The notes under the pieces were generated by a model that was given only the letters and a program-made list of their open reading frames with translations, was not told the DNA's origin and made no database searches. A DNA stretch of 12,342 nucleotides from an uncultured Microbacteriaceae bacterium (lineage in GTDB: Bacteria; Actinomycetota; Actinomycetes; Actinomycetales; Microbacteriaceae). How positions within the stretch are numbered: position 1 is the stretch's first letter; each line of letters starts with the position of its first letter. Below, one piece after another: positions 6,230 through 12,062 of this stretch. The DNA lies in contig CAKUJB010000043.1 of assembly GCA_934661165.1 (NCBI GenBank), forward strand, positions 1 to 12,342. Direction: 5' to 3'. A program made the translations under genes and the position numbers.

Positions 6230-7516
6230 TCAGCGGGAGACGAGCGCGGAGGCGACGGCGCCGATTCCTCGACCCTCGCCGGTGAGTCCGAGGCCGTCCG
6301 CCGTCGTACCGGCGACCGAGACCGGGGCGCCGACCGCGTCGCGCAGCACCCGCTCGAGCTCGTCGCGACGGTCGCTGATCCGCGGCGCATTCGCGACGAT
6401 CTCGACGGAGACGCTGTGCACACGCCAGCCGTGCGAGCCGAGCAGCGCCACCGCATCGTGGATGAATGCGAGTCCCGAGTAGCCCTGTCGCGCGGGATCG
6501 TCGGTGCCGAAGACCGTCCCGATGTCGCCGAGCCCGGCGGCCGCGAGGAGGGCGTCGACGATCGCGTGGCAGGCGGCATCGCCGTCGCTGTGTCCGGCGA
6601 GCGCCGGGTGCTCTGGCCACTCGACGCCAGCGAGCCGCAGCGGTGGGACCTCCCCGAAGGCATGCGCGTCGGCTCCGACACCGGTCCGATAGACCCGGCT
6701 CGTGGCGGTGTCCGTGTCCTCGAGACGATCGGCTTCCGCACTCGGCAGCCGCGGGCCCTTCGCGAGCATCGGCAGCTCGCCGGCGGGGATGCTCGAGTCG
6801 CGCAGGATCGCCTCCGCCCGGGCGAGATCCTGCGGATGCGTGATCTTGAATGCGCGCTCGCGCCCGGCAGTCGTCACCACGCGGTGCCCGGCGGCGCTGA
6901 AGACCGCCGCGTCATCCGTGTAGGTGATCGCCGCGGGCCCCATCCCTCGATAGGCGCCCTCGAGCTGGCCGCGGGGGAAGCCCTGCGGCGTCTGCGCGAG
7001 GGCGAGGTCCTTGCGATCGAGCGTCCCGGTGATCTCGCCGTCGCGAAGCACCCGCTTCACGGTGTCGACGACCGGCAGGGCGGGGACGACCCCGCAGCCG
7101 AGCTTGAGGACGAGCCCCGCGACCGAATCGAAGAGCTCCGGCGGCGTGAGCGCTCTCGCCGCGTCGTGGACGAGCACCGCGACGATCTCCGGGGCGAGCG
7201 CGCGGAGCCCTGCGGCGACCGAGTCGGCACGCTCCGCGCCGCCGGGGATGACCGTCACCAGCCGGTCGTAGTCCTCCCGGTAGACGCGCTTCGCGATCCG
7301 GGCAGCCTCCTGGAGGTGGTCATGGGGTGCGACGACGACGAGCTGCGCGAGCAGGCCCGCCAGCCGGACACCGTTGAGCGCGGCCTCGAGGACGGTGCCG
7401 TTCGCGAGCGGCACGAAGGCCTTCGGCACGCCGAGGTCGAGACGGCTGCCCGCACCGGCCGCGACGACGATGACCGCAACGGCCGCCTTCGTCGTCGACT
7501 GCTCTGACATCGACAT
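6230..7516 (-). CDS. ispDF: Bifunctional MEP-pathway enzyme IspD-IspF
   Basis: The 428-residue protein fuses two enzymes of isoprenoid precursor synthesis. Residues 1-240 are IspD, MEP cytidylyltransferase: CTP-binding VVAAGAGSRLDLGVPKAF with Arg25 and Lys32, the GGAERADSVAAGL motif at 92-104, HDAARAL at 118, and QTPQGF at 175-180. A linker of about 35 residues follows. Residues 276-428 are IspF, cyclodiphosphate synthase: GVGADAHAF with metal ligands Asp283 and His285, AGHSDGDAACHAIVDALL with His309, LGDIG near 329, and TTADGLGLTGEGRGIG at the C-terminus. IspD makes CDP-ME and IspF cyclises CDP-MEP to MEcPP; the kinase between them (IspE) is not here. The GEGRG loop reverses the usual GRGEG order. 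The start ATG at 7516 has another ATG two codons later and a distant GGGAG, so the exact start is uncertain. It follows carD by 72 bases. Confidence 0.96.
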   Translation of the reverse strand: MSMSEQSTTKAAVAVIVVAAGAGSRLDLGVPKAFVPLANGTVLEAALNGVRLAGLLAQLVVVAPHDHLQEAARIAKRVYREDYDRLVTVIPGGAERADSVAAGLRALAPEIVAVLVHDAARALTPPELFDSVAGLVLKLGCGVVPALPVVDTVKRVLRDGEITGTLDRKDLALAQTPQGFPRGQLEGAYRGMGPAAITYTDDAAVFSAAGHRVVTTAGRERAFKITHPQDLARAEAILRDSSIPAGELPMLAKGPRLPSAEADRLEDTDTATSRVYRTGVGADAHAFGEVPPLRLAGVEWPEHPALAGHSDGDAACHAIVDALLAAAGLGDIGTVFGTDDPARQGYSGLAFIHDAVALLGSHGWRVHSVSVEIVANAPRISDRRDELERVLRDAVGAPVSVAGTTADGLGLTGEGRGIGAVASALVSR

Positions 7517-7554
7517 GCTGCCCGGTCGCTCCCACCCTGCGTCTGCTGCTCGCC

Positions 7555-7560
7555 AGTGTA
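7555..7560 (-). promoter_or_regulatory. Possible -10 element upstream of ispDF
   Basis: TACACT on the minus strand lies 38 bases before the ispDF start in the carD-ispDF gap. It fits TAnnnT but has no convincing -35, so this may be an extra promoter or chance. Confidence 0.25.
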
Positions 7561-7588
7561 GGACGAGCGGGCGAGCGGACCGCGCAGG

Positions 7589-8071
7589 TCAGGAGGCGAG
7601 GACCTCGTCGAGACGGAGGGCCGCCTGCTCCTCGCCGGTCTTCTCGGCGAGCGCGAGCTCCGAGACGAGGATCTGCCGCGCCTTGGCGAGCATCCGCTTC
7701 TCACCGGCGGACAGGCCGCGGTCCTTGTCGCGACGCCACAGGTCGCGCACGACCTCGGAGACCTTGATGACGTCGCCGGAGGCGCGCGTCTCGAGGTTCG
7801 CCTTGTAGCGGCGGGACCAGTTCGTCGGCTCCTCCGCGTACGGGGTGCGCAGCACCTCGAAGACCTGGTCGAGGCCCTCCTGGCCGATGACGTCGCGGAC
7901 GCCGACGAGGTCGACGTTCTCCGCCGGCACCTCGATCGTCAGGTCGCCCTGCGCGACGTTGAGCTTGAGGTACGTCTTCTCCTCACCACGGATGACGCGC
8001 TTCTTGATCTCGATGATCTTTGCGGCGCCGTGATGGGGGTAGACCACCGTTTCACCAACGACAAACTGCAT
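7589..8071 (-). CDS. carD: CarD family RNA polymerase-binding transcription regulator
   Basis: CarD binds the RNA polymerase beta subunit and the upstream edge of the -10 element, tuning open-complex stability at many promoters, notably rRNA. The 160-residue protein matches M. tuberculosis CarD (162 residues as I recall it) without gaps through the core. The N-terminal Tudor-like RNAP-interaction domain spans about 1-65 (VGETVVYPHHGAAKI). The helical DNA-binding domain follows, with NWSRRYKANLE at 84-94 and the near-invariant run from GLSAGEKRMLAKARQIL at 119-135. Trp85, which wedges into DNA, Lys90 and Arg25 are kept. Residue 47, an RNAP-contacting Arg in M. tuberculosis, is Glu here. The start has AAAGGA eight bases upstream. 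It is first in the carD-ispDF-cysS-rlmB block and divergent from a lipoprotein, as in the M. tuberculosis locus. Confidence 0.97.
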   Translation of the reverse strand: MQFVVGETVVYPHHGAAKIIEIKKRVIRGEEKTYLKLNVAQGDLTIEVPAENVDLVGVRDVIGQEGLDQVFEVLRTPYAEEPTNWSRRYKANLETRASGDVIKVSEVVRDLWRRDKDRGLSAGEKRMLAKARQILVSELALAEKTGEEQAALRLDEVLAS

Positions 8072-8096
8072 AGAGAAGGTCCTTTCGAGGCATTCG

Positions 8097-8102
8097 ATTC
8101 TA
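8097..8102 (-). promoter_or_regulatory. Likely carD promoter -10 element
   Basis: TAGAAT on the minus strand matches the -10 consensus at five of six positions and lies 25 bases before the carD ATG, leaving a short leader that contains the AAAGGA ribosome site. The -35 region is not recognisable. It lies back to back with the promoter of the divergent lipoprotein. Confidence 0.6.
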
Positions 8103-8117
8103 CCACCGGCGCCCGGG

Positions 8118-8123
8118 TAGGCT
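8118..8123 (+). promoter_or_regulatory. Likely -10 element for leaderless lipoprotein transcript
   Basis: TAGGCT is followed by seven bases and then the GTG start at 8131, with no Shine-Dalgarno between. The spacing fits a leaderless mRNA beginning at or near the start codon. Confidence 0.6.
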
Positions 8124-8130
8124 GGACGGC

Positions 8131-8634
8131 GTGAATACCACTCGAATCGCCGGGAAGCCAGTCGCTCGAATCGCCGGTGCCGCCGCGCTCGCGGTCGCGG
8201 CCCTGCTCGGCACGAGTGCCTGCTCCCTCGTCGCGCCCGTCGCGACGATGATCCAGTACGACCCCGCGGACGGCATCGGGACGAACCTCGGCGACGTGAA
8301 GATCCGCGACGTCCAGGCGCTCGCCGACGAGGACGGGTCGATCAGCCTCTACTTCTACGTCGTCAACGGCGGCGCCGAGCAGGCCCGGCTCAACGTCTCG
8401 CTCGGTGCGGGCGGCGCGGACGGCTCGGCCGCGATCTCCCTCGAGCCGGGTCTCGGCTCGACCGTCGGCGGACCGGGGGACGACTTCTCGATCGTCGTGA
8501 GCGACCCGACGGACGCGCGACTCGGCGGCCTCTACCCCGTCTACTTCCAGGTCGGCCAGGCCGAGGGCCAGGAGCTCCTCGTCCCGGTGCTCGACGCGAC
8601 GGACCGGCCGTTCTTCGAGGACTACCTGCCGTAG
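8131..8634 (+). CDS. Small actinobacterial lipoprotein, LpqE-like
   Basis: The 167-residue product begins with a short basic segment, a hydrophobic stretch at 14-27 and a lipobox LLGTSAC with Cys31, so it is predicted to be exported and lipid-anchored. The mature part has YDPADGIGTNLGDVKIRDVQ near 43-62, which resembles the start of the LpqE-like lipoproteins of actinobacteria, followed by a beta-rich domain (SISLYFYVVNGGAEQARLNVSLG) of Ig-like appearance and an acidic C-terminus. M. tuberculosis lpqE (Rv3584) is likewise divergent from carD (Rv3583c), so position supports the relationship. No catalytic motif is seen. I do not see the His/Met metal-binding pattern of PCu(A)C copper chaperones. 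The function is unknown. The GTG start is supported by the adjoining leaderless promoter and the immediate signal peptide. Confidence 0.85.
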   Translation: MNTTRIAGKPVARIAGAAALAVAALLGTSACSLVAPVATMIQYDPADGIGTNLGDVKIRDVQALADEDGSISLYFYVVNGGAEQARLNVSLGAGGADGSAAISLEPGLGSTVGGPGDDFSIVVSDPTDARLGGLYPVYFQVGQAEGQELLVPVLDATDRPFFEDYLP

Positions 8635-8636
8635 GG

Positions 8637-8661
8637 CGCGGTCCCCGGTCGGGGATCCGCG
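8637..8661. terminator. GC-rich hairpin between convergent lipoprotein and gpmA genes
   Basis: CGCGGTCCCC (8637-8646), loop GGTC and GGGGATCCGCG (8651-8661) pair over 10 bp with one bulged base. It starts two bases after the lipoprotein stop. No T-tract follows on either strand, so it would be a U-less terminator of the kind proposed in high-GC actinobacteria. Confidence 0.6.
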
Positions 8662-8682
8662 AGGGTCAGCGCTGCTGACCCT
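8662..8682. terminator. Second hairpin, spanning the gpmA stop codon
   Basis: AGGGTCAGC (8662-8670) and GCTGACCCT (8674-8682) are perfect 9-bp complements with a 3-base loop. The gpmA stop (8666-8668) lies within one arm. It directly abuts the hairpin ending at 8661, giving two stems in tandem readable in both directions, as suits a convergent gene pair. Confidence 0.6.
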
Positions 8683-9412
8683 GCGCGGCGACCGCCGCGG
8701 CGCCCGCCGCGGCCGCCTCGGGGTCGAGATAGCGCGACGGCGCGGTCGGCCGCAGCTCGTCGTCGAGCTCGTACACGAGCGGGATGCCGGTGGGGATGTT
8801 CAGCTCCGCGATGTCGGCGTCCGAGATGCCGTCGAGGTGCTTGACGAGCGCGCGCAGCGAGTTGCCGTGGGCCGTGACGAGCACGGTCTCGCCGGCCCGC
8901 AGCTCGGGCGCGATCCGCTCGTGCCAGTACGGCAGCAGGCGGTCGATGACGAGCGAGAGGCTCTCGGTGCGCGGCAGCTCCGCGTCGGGGATGCCGGCGT
9001 AGCGCTCGTCGCCGACCTGGCTGTACTCGTCGTCGTCCGCGAGCGGCGGCGGCGGCACGTCGAAGCTGCGCCGCCAGGTCTGGAACTGCTCCTGGCCGTA
9101 CTCGGCGAGCGTCTGCGCCTTGTCCTTGCCCTGCAGCGCGCCGTAGTGGCGCTCGTTGAGCCGCCAGGTGCGGTGCACCGGGAGCCACATCCGGTCGGCG
9201 GCCTCGAGCGCGAGATTCGCCGTCTGGATCGCGCGGCTCAGCACGCTCGTGTGGAGCACTGTCGGCTGGAGCCCGCTCTCGAGCAGCAGCTCGCCGGCCC
9301 GCCGGGCCTCCCGCGTCCCCTGCTCGGTGAGCCGGACGTCGACCCAGCCGGTGAAGAGGTTCAGCTGATTCCACTCGGACTGGCCGTGCCGGAGGAGGAT
9401 GAGGGTGCTCAT
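8666..9412 (-). CDS. gpmA: 2,3-bisphosphoglycerate-dependent phosphoglycerate mutase
   Basis: This cytosolic glycolytic/gluconeogenic enzyme interconverts 3- and 2-phosphoglycerate through a phosphohistidine. The 248-residue protein carries the family signature LLRHGQSEWN with catalytic His9, LFTGWVDVRLTEQG at 19-32, NERHYGALQGKDK at 86-98 with acid/base Glu87, and VTAHGNSLRAL with His182. The SIPTGIPLVYEL-like segment (NIPTGIPLVYEL) is also present. The C-terminus has an alanine-rich tail (DPEAAAAGAAAVAAQGQQR). The length is normal for dPGM. The ATG at 9412 is preceded at six bases by TACGCT, so the mRNA may be leaderless; the GGAG in between is too near to be a usable ribosome site. Two tandem hairpins lie at its 3' end, and the terminator of the upstream MFS gene overlaps its promoter region. 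Confidence 0.97.
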   Translation of the reverse strand: MSTLILLRHGQSEWNQLNLFTGWVDVRLTEQGTREARRAGELLLESGLQPTVLHTSVLSRAIQTANLALEAADRMWLPVHRTWRLNERHYGALQGKDKAQTLAEYGQEQFQTWRRSFDVPPPPLADDDEYSQVGDERYAGIPDAELPRTESLSLVIDRLLPYWHERIAPELRAGETVLVTAHGNSLRALVKHLDGISDADIAELNIPTGIPLVYELDDELRPTAPSRYLDPEAAAAGAAAVAAQGQQR

Positions 9413-9418
9413 GGCTCC

Positions 9419-9424
9419 AGCGTA
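9419..9424 (-). promoter_or_regulatory. Probable -10 element for leaderless gpmA transcript
   Basis: TACGCT on the minus strand, then six bases, then ATG. The same hexamer and spacing precede cysS. The -35 position would fall inside the hairpin at 9431-9464; no consensus is seen there. Confidence 0.55.
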
Positions 9425-9430
9425 CGTGGC

Positions 9431-9464
9431 CCGAGCCTCGCACAGCGTCCCGGGCGAGGCTCGG
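9431..9464 (-). terminator. 11-bp perfect hairpin directly after the MFS gene
   Basis: CCGAGCCTCGC (9431-9441) and GCGAGGCTCGG (9454-9464) are exact reverse complements with a 12-base loop. The stem begins at the base next to the MFS stop codon (9465-9467). There is no U-run. Its position supports termination of the MFS transcript just ahead of the gpmA promoter. Confidence 0.65.
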
Positions 9465-10655
9465 TCAGCGTCGGCGCGCGCGAGCGAGGTGCACGCCGAA
9501 GAGCGCCGCGACGAGGAGTCCGAGGGCGGCCGTGGTGAGGAAGGCGACCGTGAAGTCGGTCGCCGCCGCGATGAACCCGACGACGAGCGCTCCCGCAGCA
9601 GTGCCGGTATCGAAGCCGATGTTCCACGCCGCGCTCGCGGTGTCGCGGAGGCGGCCCGGGACGGAAGCGAAGGACATCACGAGCGTGAGATTCTGCATCG
9701 CCCCATAGGCGAGGCCGAGGAGCAGCGTCCCCAGGATGAACGCGAGCGCGGTCACCCCCGGCTCGGCCGCCGCCCACGCCACGAGGACGATCCCGACCGC
9801 GCCGATCAGGAACAGCGGCAAGATGAATCGCGTGGGGCCGTACCGATCGGCCAGGCCGCCCGCGAGCCACCGACTGATCGCGGTCGTGATGCTGAAACTG
9901 AACAGCGCGAGCATGACGGCGACCGCGGTGAAGCCGAGTTGCGGCGCAAACGTCACCAGCGCCCCGCCGGGCGTCGTGATCGCCAGCAGGACGAGCACCG
10001 GCACGGCGAGGGCGAGGAATGCGGATCCACGTCCCACGATCGGCTCCGCCGCCGCGGCGTGATCGAGCTCGGGCAGGCGGTCGATGCGAGCGCCAAGCCG
10101 GAGCGCGAAGGGGACCGCGAGCACCGGGAGCGCGCCGAGCGCGAAGACCACCCAGAAGTCGAGGAGTTCCGCGACGAGGGCCGAGGTCGGGACGAACAGC
10201 GTCTGGGGCACGGCGATCGCCAGCCCATAGATGCCGATGGCGCGCCCCCGGTGCGACTGCGCGACCAGGCGCACGACCGCACTCGAGCCGCACACCGTGA
10301 TGATCGCAAAGCCCGCCCCGCGGAGCGCGGAGAAGGCGAGCAGGGCTGGGAGTGCATCCGTCAGCATGAACAGCACCGAGGGTGCGCCGAGCAGCACGAC
10401 CCCGGCCGTGAGGACGACCCGCCAGCCGAAGGTCCGCAGCGCCCACGGCACCACCGTTTGGCCGAGCACGGTCGCGAACAGGAGGACGGCGTTGACGAGC
10501 CCCGCCCCACCCTCGTCGGCACCCCCGTGTCTCGCCCAGAGCGGCGCCGTCGGCAGCAGCAGCGCGAACCCGGCAAAGCCGAGCCCCGTCATCCACAGCA
10601 GTGCGGACATCCCGGGCGCACGCCAGATCGACACCGGCGGCGTCCCCTCGTGCAT
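9465..10655 (-). CDS. Major facilitator superfamily transporter
   Basis: The 396-residue protein is almost entirely hydrophobic with about 12 predicted membrane segments split by a central cytoplasmic loop near 187-210 (LGARIDRLPELDHAAAAEP). Motif A-like sequences appear after TM2 in degenerate form (PWALRTFGWRVVL, 70-82) and clearly in the second half (SRWLAGGLADRYGPTRF, 261-277). RGRAIGIYG (136-144) sits at the TM4-TM5 turn as in many sugar or drug efflux members. The substrate cannot be assigned; the family includes drug exporters and small-solute permeases. The ATG at 10655 has AGGAGA about ten bases upstream. It is the only gene between the oxidoreductase cluster and gpmA, and it ends in a strong hairpin. 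The 60-base gap upstream holds only GC-rich sequence with a weak 6-bp stem at 10685-10701. Confidence 0.9.
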   Translation of the reverse strand: MHEGTPPVSIWRAPGMSALLWMTGLGFAGFALLLPTAPLWARHGGADEGGAGLVNAVLLFATVLGQTVVPWALRTFGWRVVLTAGVVLLGAPSVLFMLTDALPALLAFSALRGAGFAIITVCGSSAVVRLVAQSHRGRAIGIYGLAIAVPQTLFVPTSALVAELLDFWVVFALGALPVLAVPFALRLGARIDRLPELDHAAAAEPIVGRGSAFLALAVPVLVLLAITTPGGALVTFAPQLGFTAVAVMLALFSFSITTAISRWLAGGLADRYGPTRFILPLFLIGAVGIVLVAWAAAEPGVTALAFILGTLLLGLAYGAMQNLTLVMSFASVPGRLRDTASAAWNIGFDTGTAAGALVVGFIAAATDFTVAFLTTAALGLLVAALFGVHLARARRR

Positions 10656-10715
10656 TCGTCCAGTCTCTCCTGCGCCGGGTCGAGCGCGGCACGCGGCCGC
10701 GGCGCGGACGGTCGC

Positions 10716-11171
10716 TCAGGCGCCCTGCGGCGGGTGGATGAGCAGCTCCGCGCGCTCGGCGAGGTACGCCTCGAGATCGTCCACGCCGGCAGCCCCCGGA
10801 TCGCACGGCCTCGCCTCGAAGTTCACCGTCTCGCCCTCGCGGCAGCCGCCGCGCTTCGCCGCGAGCGCGAGTTCGTAGTGCTCGGTGATCGAGGCGGCGA
10901 CGACGCTGCGCCGCCGGTCGGTGCCGGCGACCCGGATGACCCGCCCGGTGTGCAGGATCTCGCCATTCGGGGTGAGCAGGAATGCGCCGAGCCGCCAGAC
11001 GCGACCGATCGGCCGAATCGTGGCAGGCTGCACGAGGATGCCGAATATCCGTCGCGGCGGCGTGTGGACGGCGAGCACCTCGTCCCTCGCGCCGGCGGCG
11101 GTGAGCCGCTCGACGAGGCCTCGAACGCCGTCCCCATCCGGGGGCGGGCTTTCCGAATCGCTCCCCGTCAC
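10716..11171 (-). CDS. Small conserved-looking protein of unknown function, coupled to the oxidoreductase
   Basis: I do not recognise a named family with confidence. The 151-residue product starts with an acidic, proline-rich stretch (about 1-16) and has an ordered core from about 20 to 145. Notable segments are PPRRIFGILVQPATIRPIGRV near 43-63, WRLGAFLLTPNGEILHTGRVIR near 64-85, and GCREGETVNFEARPCD near 113-128. It has no signal peptide or membrane segment, and alternating hydrophobic residues suggest beta strands. I recall small actinobacterial proteins with a similar RPIGRxWRLGxLLL pattern, sometimes labelled glutaminase, but I cannot confirm that. The start GTG at 11171 overlaps the stop of the oxidoreductase as GTGA and has no Shine-Dalgarno, indicating translational coupling. 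The same frame is open far upstream to 11882, but that part is out of frame within the oxidoreductase gene. Confidence 0.75.
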   Translation of the reverse strand: MTGSDSESPPPDGDGVRGLVERLTAAGARDEVLAVHTPPRRIFGILVQPATIRPIGRVWRLGAFLLTPNGEILHTGRVIRVAGTDRRRSVVAASITEHYELALAAKRGGCREGETVNFEARPCDPGAAGVDDLEAYLAERAELLIHPPQGA

Positions 11172-12037
11172 GCCGCGCCGCCGCGTTCGCGGCCGACGAT
11201 CTCGCGGGTTGCGGGCGCGACCTCCGCACCGAAGGCCTGGAGCTGCCCCGGGTCGTCCGACGCGAGGATGAAGGTGCCGACGCCGTCGTCGAGCGCGAGC
11301 GCGGCGAGCCGCTCGGCGAATTCGTGCGGGTCGGCGGCGAGCTGCCCGATGTTGAGGAGGCGGCGGATGTCGCGCGGGTCGCGGCCCGCCCCCGCGGCGG
11401 CCTCGTCGATGGCGGCGTTGCCGCGCGCGAGATCCCCGGGCTGCATGTAGCCGAGCGAGGGCACCCAGCCGTCGCCCTTGCGTCCGGTGAGCGCGAGCAT
11501 GCGCGGCTTGTATGCCCCGATGTGGATCGGCACGTCGTGCGCGGGTCGCGGGCCACGCTTCGCGCCCTGCGCGCGGTGGTACGTGCCGTCGGTGAAGACG
11601 CCGCGGCGCTCGTCGGTGCGCCACAGCTCGCGGATGAGGTCGATCGCCTCCTCGAGCGCGGTCACCGCCTGGCCGGGCGTCAGCCGGCCCCCGCCCATCG
11701 CCGCGATCGCGTCCCAGAAGCCGCCGGCGCCGAGGCCGAGCTCGAAGCGGCCGCCGCTGAGCAGGTCGAGGCTTGCCGCCGCGCGCGCGACGACGGCGGG
11801 CGGGCGCAGCGGCACATTCAGCACATTCGGCGAGATGCGGATGCGGTCGGTGCGCGCCGCGACATAGGACATCAGGGTCCACGTGTCGAGGAACGCCGAC
11901 TGGTACGGGTGGTCCTGGAAGGTGACGAGGTCGAGCCCGGCGGCCTCGGCGGCCTGCGCCAGCCGCACCGGGACCTGCGGATCCGCGGCCGTCGGGGTGA
12001 TGAATGCGCCGAATTCGAGCGTGTGGCCGTAATCCAC
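11168..12037 (-). CDS. LLM-class (luciferase-like) flavin- or F420-dependent oxidoreductase
   Basis: The 289-residue protein has the TIM-barrel pattern of bacterial luciferase-like enzymes: FGAFITPTAADPQVPVRLAQ at the N-terminus, AEAAGLDLVTFQDHPYQSAF at 30-49, RIRISPNVLNVPLRPPAVVA at 65-84, the conserved LDLLSGGRFELGLGAGG at 90-106, VPIHIGAYKPRMLALTGRKG at 169-188 and DGWVPS after it. The DHPY motif and overall spacing resemble actinobacterial F420-dependent members, but FMN use cannot be excluded from sequence alone. The substrate is unknown; family members reduce or oxygenate small organic molecules. The start is GTG at 12037 with GGAGG five bases upstream. It begins 25 bases after a rhodanese-domain gene and overlaps the following small gene, so the three probably share a transcript. 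Confidence 0.9.
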   Translation of the reverse strand: MDYGHTLEFGAFITPTAADPQVPVRLAQAAEAAGLDLVTFQDHPYQSAFLDTWTLMSYVAARTDRIRISPNVLNVPLRPPAVVARAAASLDLLSGGRFELGLGAGGFWDAIAAMGGGRLTPGQAVTALEEAIDLIRELWRTDERRGVFTDGTYHRAQGAKRGPRPAHDVPIHIGAYKPRMLALTGRKGDGWVPSLGYMQPGDLARGNAAIDEAAAGAGRDPRDIRRLLNIGQLAADPHEFAERLAALALDDGVGTFILASDDPGQLQAFGAEVAPATREIVGRERGGAA

Positions 12038-12042
12038 GGGTG

Positions 12043-12047
12043 CCTCC
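12043..12047 (-). promoter_or_regulatory. Ribosome binding site of the LLM oxidoreductase
   Basis: GGAGG on the minus strand lies five bases before the GTG at 12037. It supports that GTG over later in-frame starts. Confidence 0.75.
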
Positions 12048-12062
12048 GCTCAGGGCAACGGG

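Noticed and set aside
10681..10715. Terminator between the small protein gene and the MFS gene
   Set aside because: The sequence is GC-rich with overlapping short palindromes, but the best stem is only 6 bp, expected by chance at this composition.
9399..11556. Very long open frames (over 680 codons on both strands) across the gpmA/MFS/oxidoreductase region
   Set aside because: They are Arg/Ala/Pro-rich shadows of real genes, produced by high GC content; they show no family motifs, while the shorter frames give clear MFS and LLM proteins.
11172..11882. A 388-codon version of the small protein gene
   Set aside because: Its first 237 codons lie out of frame in the oxidoreductase gene and are Arg/Ala-rich; the protein-like part begins at the GTGA overlap.
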